Source: Candidatus Palauibacter rhopaloidicola (GTDB lineage Bacteria > Gemmatimonadota > Gemmatimonadetes > Palauibacterales > Palauibacteraceae). Taken from it: a stretch of 64,000 nt of DNA. Below the pieces are notes generated by a model. It was not told the DNA's origin and ran no database searches. It saw nothing but the letters and a program-made list of their open reading frames with translations. The position numbers were made by a program, and so were the translations under genes. Where the stretch lies: the NCBI GenBank assembly GCA_026914155.1, contig JAPPGH010000026.1:1-64000 (forward strand). Reading direction: 5' to 3'. This document shows, piece after piece, positions 57,030-64,000 of the stretch. Each line of letters opens with the position of its first letter. The first letter of the stretch is position 1.

Positions 57030-58961
57030 TCACGCGGGCGGGGGGACGAGGACTCTTCCTTCCGCGGTTCGCCGGGTCACGCCTTCCCGGTCGAGGTATT
57101 CGAGGAGCGGGATCAGGTACTTCCGGGAGAGCCCGAACGTTTCCTTGAACCGCGCGGGAGGGGCCGGAGCGCCATCGGCGAGAAGCTCCCTCGTTCGCGC
57201 CTCCACCTCCTCCAGAGCCCCGACGGCGACGTGCAGTTCCGGCGTGACCGCCTTCGTCACGCCAGAGTCCTGCAGCAGCCGCAGGAGGTCGTCGAGCACG
57301 GCGCGCTCCAGACGCAGCTTCTTCCCCAGTTCCGTGACGAGCGGCGGCTGCAGTCCGGCGGCCACGATCGTCCCGGCGAGTTGCGCGCGCCCCTCCTCCT
57401 CGCGCGGAGTGAGGCGGGGCGCGTGGTCCGGAAGCGCGAGCCGCGGCCCGCTCTCGAGGAGGCGGCCGTCCGCCAGGAGTCGGCGGACGGCGGTCTCCGC
57501 CAGTTCGAGGTCGCAGACCGGCGCCATCGCGGAGCGCACGGCTTCCTTCGACACCCCCGGGGCGCGGCGGTCCGCGGCGTGGAGGCGGGCCATGCTTCCC
57601 TCCACGACCTCCATGGCCTCGGCTACCGCGTCGGCCGCGAACCAGCGGTCGCCGATGCGCACGCACCCCGCCTTCTCCGCGGCTGTCGCGAGCGTGGCGT
57701 CGCGCCGCCCGAGGCGGATCGATGATGTCGCGACGGGGAGCCCGCGCAGGCCCTCCAGCGCTACGGCCGCCGCGATCGCCTCCGCCGGGACGCCGTCGAG
57801 AATCCGTCGCCACGCCTCCGTCCGCACTGGCCAGTCGGCCGGCGGGTCCGGTTCCGCCACTCGGATCCCGCCGATGGTCGTCACCGGCGAGTAGAAACGA
57901 AGGATGGCCCGATCGCGGGTCCGGGCGAGGAGCGGCGCCTCGAGGGCAAGCACGGCCCAGGCGGTCGCTCCGGGGACGACGGCCCGGCGATCGGCCGTTT
58001 GCAGTCGGGCCATGACTTCGCGCGTGCCCAGGTAGACCCTTAGACGCTGTCCATGGCGGAGGGGCCGGTCGCGGCCTCCGAGTGCTCGCACCCGGACGCC
58101 GAGACGCTCGCTCGACCTCCATTCGGTCAGGTCCACGAGCACGCTCCCCCGCTCCACCGCGGCCGGCGCGACGCCGACGAGCGCGACGGCGCACCGGCGA
58201 CCGGCGGTGACGCGGCGGCGGGGATCTTCATGCACCTGGAGTGCGCGCACCCGGGCCGAGTCGCCCCCCGGGAAGACGCGCACGGTGTCGCCCACGCCGA
58301 CGGAGCCGCTCCACACGGTGCCGGTCACCACGGTCCCCGTGCCCCGGATCGAGAAGGACCGGTCGACCGGGAGCCGGAAGCGGTCGTCGACGCTGTGCGC
58401 GCGGATCCCCGCCGTCGACCTGCGGAGGGCGTCCCGCAGCGGTTCGATCCCGTCGCCTGCGAGGGCGGAGACGGGCACGATCTCCCACGACGCCCGGACG
58501 GGGTCCTCGTCCAGGAGTTCACGGGTCGTCTCGGTCGCGAGGTCGAGCCAGTCCTCATCCACGCGGTCGCTCTTCGTGAGCGCGACGACGCCGCGCCGGA
58601 TGTTCAGAAGACGTGCGATCGCAAGGTGCTCGTGCGTCTGCGGCATCGGACCCTCGTCCGCCGCCACGACGAGGAGGAGGACGTCGATGCCCGTGGCCCC
58701 GGCGAGCATGTTCTTGAGAAAGTCCTCGTGTCCGGGCACGTCCACGATCCCCGTCTCCAGGCCTGGATCGAGGTCGAGCCGCGCGAAGCCCAGGTCAATC
58801 GTGAGCCCCCGCTTCCGCTCCTCCAGCCAACGGTCCGTCTCGACCCCTGTCAACGCCCGCACGAGGGCGGTCTTGCCGTGATCCACGTGACCGGCCGTCC
58901 CGATCACGATCCCGCGCCGATCGCTCGCGCCCCCGCTCACCGTGCGCTCACGGTCGTTCAC
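57030..58961 (-). CDS. selB: Selenocysteine-specific elongation factor SelB
   Basis: 643 residues. The EF-Tu-like GTPase domain has [34 protein letters not shown] and TKSD, followed by the two barrel domains and the C-terminal winged-helix domains that bind the SECIS hairpin ([31 protein letters not shown] and [28 protein letters not shown]). SelB delivers Sec-tRNA-Sec to UGA codons. tRNA-Sec is in the same window; SelA and SelD are not. The start is the ATG at 58961; recO follows upstream with eight bases between. Confidence 0.96.
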   Translation of the reverse strand: MNDRERTVSGGASDRRGIVIGTAGHVDHGKTALVRALTGVETDRWLEERKRGLTIDLGFARLDLDPGLETGIVDVPGHEDFLKNMLAGATGIDVLLLVVAADEGPMPQTHEHLAIARLLNIRRGVVALTKSDRVDEDWLDLATETTRELLDEDPVRASWEIVPVSALAGDGIEPLRDALRRSTAGIRAHSVDDRFRLPVDRSFSIRGTGTVVTGTVWSGSVGVGDTVRVFPGGDSARVRALQVHEDPRRRVTAGRRCAVALVGVAPAAVERGSVLVDLTEWRSSERLGVRVRALGGRDRPLRHGQRLRVYLGTREVMARLQTADRRAVVPGATAWAVLALEAPLLARTRDRAILRFYSPVTTIGGIRVAEPDPPADWPVRTEAWRRILDGVPAEAIAAAVALEGLRGLPVATSSIRLGRRDATLATAAEKAGCVRIGDRWFAADAVAEAMEVVEGSMARLHAADRRAPGVSKEAVRSAMAPVCDLELAETAVRRLLADGRLLESGPRLALPDHAPRLTPREEEGRAQLAGTIVAAGLQPPLVTELGKKLRLERAVLDDLLRLLQDSGVTKAVTPELHVAVGALEEVEARTRELLADGAPAPPARFKETFGLSRKYLIPLLEYLDREGVTRRTAEGRVLVPPPA

Positions 58962-58968
58962 GGATCCT

Positions 58969-59700
58969 TCAGTCCAGCCGACTCAGAAAAGGCAGGGACT
59001 TCAACTGTGCCCCCTCCGCCACGTGGTGCCGGATGAACTCGGCCAGCCAGCGGCCCTGGCGGCCGTTGGCGCGCCTCCGTTCCGCCGGCCCGCCGGACAC
59101 GAGGATGCGAAGGGCATCCAGCTCTCCCGGATCGAGTTCTGGCCCGACCGGACCGCAAGAGCCGCAGCGAAGCCCGCCGGCCTCGAAGTCGAAGCGCGCA
59201 CCCCCCGCCCCGATGGGATTCCGGCAACCGACGCAACGTTCGATCTCCGGGCGGAACCCCAGGGCGTTGACCACGCCCCAGACGTACTCGAGCCCGCCGG
59301 CCGGCGCCCTCTCCCGGACCCGGCCGTGGAGCCCGTCGAGACCCTCCGTCAGCGTGCGGTACAACTCGGCATCGCTGTGCTCCGGGGCGAGGCGCATCAC
59401 GAGTTCGCAGAGGACGGATGCGATCGTGAAGAGTTCGATCGAACGGTCGAGTCCCCGCCGGTCACGGAGGAGTTCGAAGTTGGAGAGGGTATGCAGGTCG
59501 CGTCCCTCCCGGCTGTAGAACGTCGCCTCCCCTTCCACGAAGGGCTCCAGCAGGCCGCCGAAGCGGCTTCGAGGTCGCAGCGCCCCCCGGGCAAGCGCGG
59601 AGCAGGGGCCGAGTTCCCACGTCATCAGGCGCAGGATCTTGCTGGTTTCGCTGTACCGGTACGTCTGTAGAACCACCGCACGGGTCGTTACGAGCCCCAC
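58969..59700 (-). CDS. recO: DNA repair protein RecO
   Basis: 243 residues. The N-terminal OB fold begins TTRAVVLQTYRYSETSKILRLMT, then the helical part, and a zinc site C-VG-C ... C-GS-C near residues 157-181. It works in RecFOR gap repair, helping RecA displace SSB. It ends eight bases before the selB start. Confidence 0.95.
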   Translation of the reverse strand: MGLVTTRAVVLQTYRYSETSKILRLMTWELGPCSALARGALRPRSRFGGLLEPFVEGEATFYSREGRDLHTLSNFELLRDRRGLDRSIELFTIASVLCELVMRLAPEHSDAELYRTLTEGLDGLHGRVRERAPAGGLEYVWGVVNALGFRPEIERCVGCRNPIGAGGARFDFEAGGLRCGSCGPVGPELDPGELDALRILVSGGPAERRRANGRQGRWLAEFIRHHVAEGAQLKSLPFLSRLD

Positions 59701-59725
59701 TCGGCCCTGCTACCGCGGGCCGCGG

Positions 59726-60862
59726 TCAGCTGGGACGAAGCAGGATATCGGTCGTTCCCGCCCCGATCGGCGCCTCGTCGATGAACTCGCCCTCGGCCGA
59801 GAGGAGGACGAGACGTCCCTGGCCCGCCGCCACGTAGGTGGCGCAGAGGATCTGGCCGTCAAGGAATCCGGCTGCGACCCGGCAGTTGAGGTTCGACCCA
59901 TCTCGGTCGCGCGGCTGGATCGGGTTTTCCGGCCCGTTCACCCATGACCGAATCGCGAAGCTGAACGTCAGTACGTCCGTTTCCGCCGCCGCGGTACCCT
60001 TCGTGCGCACGACATAGACGAGTCCGTCGCGCCCGGCTTCCATGGAGACTCCGTTCCCGCCGAGGGCGTTCACGTCCTGCACGCTCCGGGCCGACATGTC
60101 GATCTCGACGAGATTCCCGTCCCCCAGCCCGGCGGACGTCGCCGGATCGACGCCCCCGCCGGCCAGCAGGAGCATGTTGTCTTCGAGCACTATGGCCTCG
60201 GTGACTCCGACCGTGCCTTCCGGGAGCCTCAACTCGTCGAAGTAGCTGCCGCTGATGAACTCGTGGAGGACGATACGGGGCGGGCCGAGGGGTTCTCGTC
60301 CGCCGTCCGCGTCGTCGAGGTTGCCATCGACGGAGACGAGGAACTGCCCCGCCGGAATCACCCTCTCCACGAAGGTGCCCACCGCCTCAACGGTGATCTG
60401 CGCCATCGGAGTGCCCGGGAAGGCCACGTACACCTCGTCCAGCGCCCGGGCGGGGATGAGCGCGCCCACCGTACCGCCCGCATCGAAGACCACGGTGGGT
60501 TTACCGGGGTCCACGATGGCGTTGTTCGGAAAAACGGCCGTCGTCCGTTCGTCGGTGGAGAAGGACCCGAAGAGGACTTTGCTCCCCTCCGGATCATCCC
60601 ACGCCGTCACCCACAGATCCTGAATGAAATCCGCCGTCTGGCCCCTGAACCCCGCCCCCAGCTGAATGTCGCGCCCGAAGGGGACGATCTCGCCGCCGAT
60701 CCGGTTGAACTGCTGCAGGGTCCCGGAGATGGAGTTGAGAACGGCGAATTCCGAGCGCGCGGGAGTTACGACGCCGGGGTCGTCCGGCCCCGTCCCGTTC
60801 GAACCGCCACATCCGGCGACGATCGCCAGCGCTCCAATCCAGATCCAGCTACGTCTCCGCAT
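59726..60862 (-). CDS. Unknown secreted lipoprotein
   Basis: 378 residues. The signal peptide ends in lipobox AIVAGC, then Gly/Asp-rich residues. The rest is rich in short beta strands with turns (GGEIVPFGRDIQLGAG, VLEDNMLLLAGGGVD, DGLVYVVRTKG, GFLDGQILCATYV), which fits a beta-propeller-like repeat protein. I do not recognise a family or function. An AGGAG lies eight bases before the ATG at 60862. The 234-base gap between this gene and the DUF151 gene contains GTGGC/GCCAC inverted repeats but no clear promoter. Confidence 0.75.
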   Translation of the reverse strand: MRRRSWIWIGALAIVAGCGGSNGTGPDDPGVVTPARSEFAVLNSISGTLQQFNRIGGEIVPFGRDIQLGAGFRGQTADFIQDLWVTAWDDPEGSKVLFGSFSTDERTTAVFPNNAIVDPGKPTVVFDAGGTVGALIPARALDEVYVAFPGTPMAQITVEAVGTFVERVIPAGQFLVSVDGNLDDADGGREPLGPPRIVLHEFISGSYFDELRLPEGTVGVTEAIVLEDNMLLLAGGGVDPATSAGLGDGNLVEIDMSARSVQDVNALGGNGVSMEAGRDGLVYVVRTKGTAAAETDVLTFSFAIRSWVNGPENPIQPRDRDGSNLNCRVAAGFLDGQILCATYVAAGQGRLVLLSAEGEFIDEAPIGAGTTDILLRPS

Positions 60863-61096
60863 GATCCGCTCCTCTGATGCCCAACCTGTGCGGACGGCGA
60901 CCCGTCGCCGCCCGTGAGCCCGTCGGCGCCCCGGCGGTTGGGTGCGTCCCGGCAAGGTCCGCTCGCGGGTCGTGAACGGCAAGCGGACGCCGCCCCGCCC
61001 GTCCGGGTCCGGCGGCCTTCCTCCAGAATAACGTTTAGAGGGCTTCCATCGGCGACGACGCGCCACTCGACCGCGGTGGCGTTTTGCCACGGACGG

Positions 61097-61636
61097 CTAG
61101 GGCTCGAAGCGGCCGAAGTCCTCCGGGTCCAACCCCTTGAGGTAATCGCTCAGCGGCTCCTCGGGGGCTCGGGATGGCCCAGGCCCGGAAGGCGGCGTTT
61201 CGCCCTCGGCGACCCCGGTCTCCTCGATCTCGAACCCGCTCGCCTCGAGGAGGCTCTCCGCCGCATGAATCGGGACGCCGGCTCGAAGCGCCAGCGCGAT
61301 GCTGTCGCTGGGACGGGCGTCGATGGAGATGAACTCGTCCTCTCGCCGGAACACGAGCGACGCGTAGTAGGTGTTGTCCACGACCTTCGTGATGAGTACG
61401 CGGACGAAGGCGCTGTCCAGCCCGCGCACCACGGCGTTGAAGAGATCGTGCGTGAGGGGACGCGTAAACTGGACGCCGGCGAGTTCCATCGCGATGGCCG
61501 AGGCCTCGCCGGGTCCGATCCAGATCGGGAGGAAACGCTCGCCGCCCTTCTCCTTGAGAATGACGACGGGAGCGCCCGTCGTCTTGTCGAGTCCAAGGCT
61601 GGCCACGGCGACCTCCCGCATCCCGGACTCCGTCAT
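61097..61636 (-). CDS. DUF151 (bifunctional nuclease-type) protein
   Basis: 179 residues. The BFN domain (about 8-135) has LGLDKTTGAPVVILKEKGGERFLPIWIGPGEASAIAMEL and the late DARPSDSIALALRAGVPIHA. Members of this family were described as nucleases with DNase and RNase activity in plants and are common in bacteria. The tail (GETPPSGPGPSRAPEEPLSDYLKGLDPEDFG) is acidic. It ends shortly before the lipoprotein gene and starts 36 bases after metK. Confidence 0.88.
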   Translation of the reverse strand: MTESGMREVAVASLGLDKTTGAPVVILKEKGGERFLPIWIGPGEASAIAMELAGVQFTRPLTHDLFNAVVRGLDSAFVRVLITKVVDNTYYASLVFRREDEFISIDARPSDSIALALRAGVPIHAAESLLEASGFEIEETGVAEGETPPSGPGPSRAPEEPLSDYLKGLDPEDFGRFEP

Positions 61637-61672
61637 TCCGGCCCTCTCCGGATCCTGCCCTGACGCGGACTG

Positions 61673-62815
61673 CTATCCGGCGAGGGCATCGATCCGGTCG
61701 GTTCTCTCCCACGTGAACGCATCGCCTTCGGGCTCGCGGCCGAAATGCCCGTAGGCGGCGGTCCGGCGGTAGATGGGTTTCCGGAGCCCGAGCCGCTCGA
61801 TGATCGCTTGGGGCCGAAGGTCGAAGACCTCCGTCACGCGACGGGCGAGTTCGTCGTCCGGCCGGCGCCCGGTGCCGAAGGTGTCGACCCTCACGCTGAC
61901 CGGTTCGTCGACCCCGATGGCGTAGGCGAGCTGGACCTCGGCGCGCCGCGCGAGTTCCGCCGCGACGAGGTTCTTGGCGATCCAGCGCGCCGCATACGCC
62001 GCCGAGCGGTCGACCTTCGACGGGTCCTTCCCGGAAAAGGCGCCGCCCCCGTGCCGGCCCACCCCCCCGTACGTGTCCACGATGATCTTGCGCCCGGTGA
62101 GGCCCGCATCGCCCTGCGGTCCCCCGATCTCGAACCGGCCCGTCGGGTTGATGTGGCACTGCGCCCGATCTTCGTCATAGAGGTCGCCCGGCAACACGGG
62201 CCCGATGACCTCTTCCCTGATCGCCGCTTCGATCTCATCCTGCGCGATGTCGCCGTCGTGCTGGGCCGCGACGACCACCGTGGTGATCCGGGCCGGTTCG
62301 CCGTCCCGGTATTCGACCGAGACCTGCGCCTTCCCGTCCGGCCGCAGCCAGGCGATGCCCCCGGACCGCCGCACGTCGGCCAGGCGCTTCGCCAGCGCGT
62401 GCGCCAGCATGATGGGGAGCGGCATCAACTCCGGCGTTTCGTCGGTCGCGTATCCGAACATCATCCCCTGATCTCCGGCGCCACCGTCATCCACCCCCTG
62501 GGCGATGTCGGGGGACTGCTCGTCGACCGCGGTGAGCACGCTGCACGTGTCCCATTGGATGCCGTGCTCCGCGCGCGTGTAGCCGATGTCGCGCAGCACT
62601 TCCCGGGCGACGGCGGCGATGTCGATCCCGGCGACCGTGGTGATCTCGCCGGTTACGAGGACGAGGCCCGTCGTCACGAGCGTCTCGCATGCGACCCGGC
62701 CCCGATCATCCTCCGCCAGGATGCGGTCGAGGACGGCGTCAGAGATCTGGTCCGCGATCTTGTCAGGGTGTCCCTCGGTCACGGATTCCGAGGAAAAGGG
62801 TTGTATCCCCTTCAC
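61673..62815 (-). CDS. metK: S-adenosylmethionine synthetase
   Basis: 380 residues. It makes SAM from methionine and ATP; the radical SAM enzyme here depends on that supply. Motifs: [35 protein letters not shown] and [24 protein letters not shown] use GTG 62815 because [17 protein letters not shown] is a normal N-terminus; the upstream open frame (62816-63010) has no family match and reads through the ptsI end. The 106-base gap before ptsI shows no clear riboswitch to me. Confidence 0.96.
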   Translation of the reverse strand: MKGIQPFSSESVTEGHPDKIADQISDAVLDRILAEDDRGRVACETLVTTGLVLVTGEITTVAGIDIAAVAREVLRDIGYTRAEHGIQWDTCSVLTAVDEQSPDIAQGVDDGGAGDQGMMFGYATDETPELMPLPIMLAHALAKRLADVRRSGGIAWLRPDGKAQVSVEYRDGEPARITTVVVAAQHDGDIAQDEIEAAIREEVIGPVLPGDLYDEDRAQCHINPTGRFEIGGPQGDAGLTGRKIIVDTYGGVGRHGGGAFSGKDPSKVDRSAAYAARWIAKNLVAAELARRAEVQLAYAIGVDEPVSVRVDTFGTGRRPDDELARRVTEVFDLRPQAIIERLGLRKPIYRRTAAYGHFGREPEGDAFTWERTDRIDALAG

Positions 62816-62921
62816 GAGGCTGGTTCTCCCACTTGGAGGTTCGCGGCGGAACGCCGCAGGAGGCGTAGCGGCCAAGATAGTGGCCGCCCGGCCGGGTGGA
62901 GGCAACGTCGCCGCCGCGGGA

Positions 62922-64000
62922 TCAGGAGATGTACAGCGGCGACGGCTCCACCGGAATCGCGTCCTCCAGCCGCGCGAGGAGCTCTCCGGGCATCCCGGAG
63001 AGGGAACCATCGCGGCCGACGCGGCTCCAGAGTTCCGACAGCTCCGCCACGGACAGGAGGCCCAGGAGTTCCCTCACTTCCGGGATCGACGCCGGCGCCA
63101 GACTGAAATCCCGGTAACCGAGGGCGAGCAGGAGGGCGAGCCCCACCGGCTCGGCGGCCAGGTCTCCGCAGACGCCGATGTCGAGGTCGAGGGCGCTGGC
63201 CGTCTTGAAGATCCGCTCGTAGCTCCGGAGGAGCGCCGGGTGCATGGGGTTCGAGAGGTGCTGGAGCCGGGCGTTGCCGCGGTCCACGGCCAGGGAGTAC
63301 TGCGTCAGGTCGTTCGTGCCGAGACTGATGAAGTCGAGGTGCCGGCCCACGAGATCGAGCGTGTCCGCGAGCGCGGGCGTCTCCACCATCACGCCGAAGG
63401 AGACGGGTTCCGTCTGACCCAGCTCGCGGCCGACTTCCGCCACGATTTCCTTCGTGCGCAGGATCTCGGTCTCGCAGATGACGAAGGGGACGAGGATTCG
63501 CATGCGGGCTTCCGGTCCGCCGGCCCGGATCGCGGCGCGCAACTGGTTGCGGAAGAGCTGCGGCCGGTCCAGGCAGACGCGGATGGCGCGCCAGCCCAGG
63601 TAGGGGTTTTCCTCCGGAGGCAGGTCGAGAAAGAGCGGGAACTTGTCGCCGCCGATATCGAACGTCCGGAGCGTCACGGGCTGGTTGGGGAAGCCATCCA
63701 CGACCTCGCGGTAGGCTTCGTACTGCTCCTCCTCGCTTGGAATCACCCTCCGTCCGATGACGAGAAATTCGGACCGGAAGAGCCCGACCCCCTCGGCGCC
63801 CACACGCCGGGCCGCCGGCACATCGTGCGGCTGATCTATGTTGGCGCGAAGATGGACTCGCACCCCGTCCGCCGTCAGCAGAGGTGTGGGCTCGCTCGCA
63901 AGGTCAGGGGCGGGACGTCCGGACAGGCGGCGGACCATCCGCAGGTGCGCGGCCTTCTCCGCCTCCGTGGGCTCGATCAGGACGCGACCGTTACCTCCAT
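62922..64000 (-). CDS. ptsI: Phosphoenolpyruvate-protein phosphotransferase (PTS enzyme I), C-terminal part
   Basis: About 359 residues; the 5' part lies beyond the right edge. The PEP-binding barrel is complete: [73 protein letters not shown] and CGDLAAEP with the active Cys. The frame is open to the last base ([20 protein letters not shown]), so the true start is outside. The His-domain and HPr are not visible. It probably phosphorylates the EIIA at 56.2 kb through HPr. Confidence 0.95.
   Translation of the reverse strand, partial: GGNGRVLIEPTEAEKAAHLRMVRRLSGRPAPDLASEPTPLLTADGVRVHLRANIDQPHDVPAARRVGAEGVGLFRSEFLVIGRRVIPSEEEQYEAYREVVDGFPNQPVTLRTFDIGGDKFPLFLDLPPEENPYLGWRAIRVCLDRPQLFRNQLRAAIRAGGPEARMRILVPFVICETEILRTKEIVAEVGRELGQTEPVSFGVMVETPALADTLDLVGRHLDFISLGTNDLTQYSLAVDRGNARLQHLSNPMHPALLRSYERIFKTASALDLDIGVCGDLAAEPVGLALLLALGYRDFSLAPASIPEVRELLGLLSVAELSELWSRVGRDGSLSGMPGELLARLEDAIPVEPSPLYIS

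Noticed and set aside
62816-62921. SAM riboswitch before metK
   Set aside because: The 106-base gap shows no recognisable SAM-I, SAM-II or SAM-IV core by eye, so I do not report one.
62816-63010. N-terminal extension of metK
   Set aside because: The extension has no match to SAM synthetase and overlaps the ptsI end; GTG 62815 gives the family N-terminus.

Overview
The window is a very GC-rich, gene-dense chromosomal segment of a diderm (LPS/Mla-type envelope) aerobic bacterium. Envelope genes lptE, lpxH and mlaEFD point to an outer membrane. The coproheme decarboxylase HemQ, an aa3-type oxidase, a bd-like oxidase cluster and the overall style (4-bp ATGA/GTGA gene overlaps almost everywhere) suggest a deep-branching phylum such as Gemmatimonadota. 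That placement is inference; the 5' third of a 16S rRNA gene at the left edge would settle it.

Left part (1-15 kb): the 5' end of 16S rRNA (minus) with its leader, an intrinsic terminator and tRNA-His; then a plus-strand operon TM2 protein - hemQ - hutH - ftcD - hutU - hutI that degrades histidine to glutamate. Facing it is a minus-strand operon: a transporter/HEAT/cNMP-binding fusion, a receiver protein, a histidine kinase, an exported protein with a PI3K/HipA/Fam20-like kinase signature, and an exported PPP-type phosphatase. A tRNA-Pro gene follows.

Central part (15-35.5 kb): one long minus-strand respiratory/heme block. Read in the direction of transcription it holds a Mrp-type ATPase, a zinc-ribbon protein, a ferredoxin, an ABC ATPase and permease, a tandem universal-stress-protein fusion, a NirJ/AhbD-like radical SAM protein, a CydA-like membrane oxidase subunit without CydB, three cytochromes c, a cupredoxin-like lipoprotein, ctaC-D-E-F, heme O synthase ctaB, two unknown membrane proteins and rdgB. 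Three of the neighbouring proteins carry the same small module, resembling the C-terminal domain of light-independent protochlorophyllide reductase (PCP_red). I propose the block encodes a non-canonical bd-like oxidase or electron-transfer complex with its own tetrapyrrole modification and insertion machinery. This is the best candidate for an undescribed system. A membrane protein plus HmuY-like protein pair diverges from it.

Right-central part (35.5-48.5 kb): a continuous minus-strand operon that starts with Mrp-type antiporter subunits E, F, G, a stand-alone DUF4040 subunit, B, C and three D/ND5-like subunits. It continues through a thioesterase, an MDR oxidoreductase, a divergent NRAMP-like transporter and an acyl-CoA ligase to hemC.

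Right part (48.5-64 kb): lptE, an interrupted lipoprotein gene, a YbgC-type thioesterase, lpxH, tRNA-Sec, ridA, mlaEFD, greA, tmRNA with terminator, a PTS EIIA and zinc-ribbon pair behind a strong promoter, selB, recO, a lipoprotein, a DUF151 nuclease-family protein, metK, and the C-terminal part of PTS enzyme I. tRNA-Sec plus selB show that the organism decodes UGA as selenocysteine.

I saw no CRISPR array, insertion sequence, integrase or prophage genes; the segment looks like stable chromosome.
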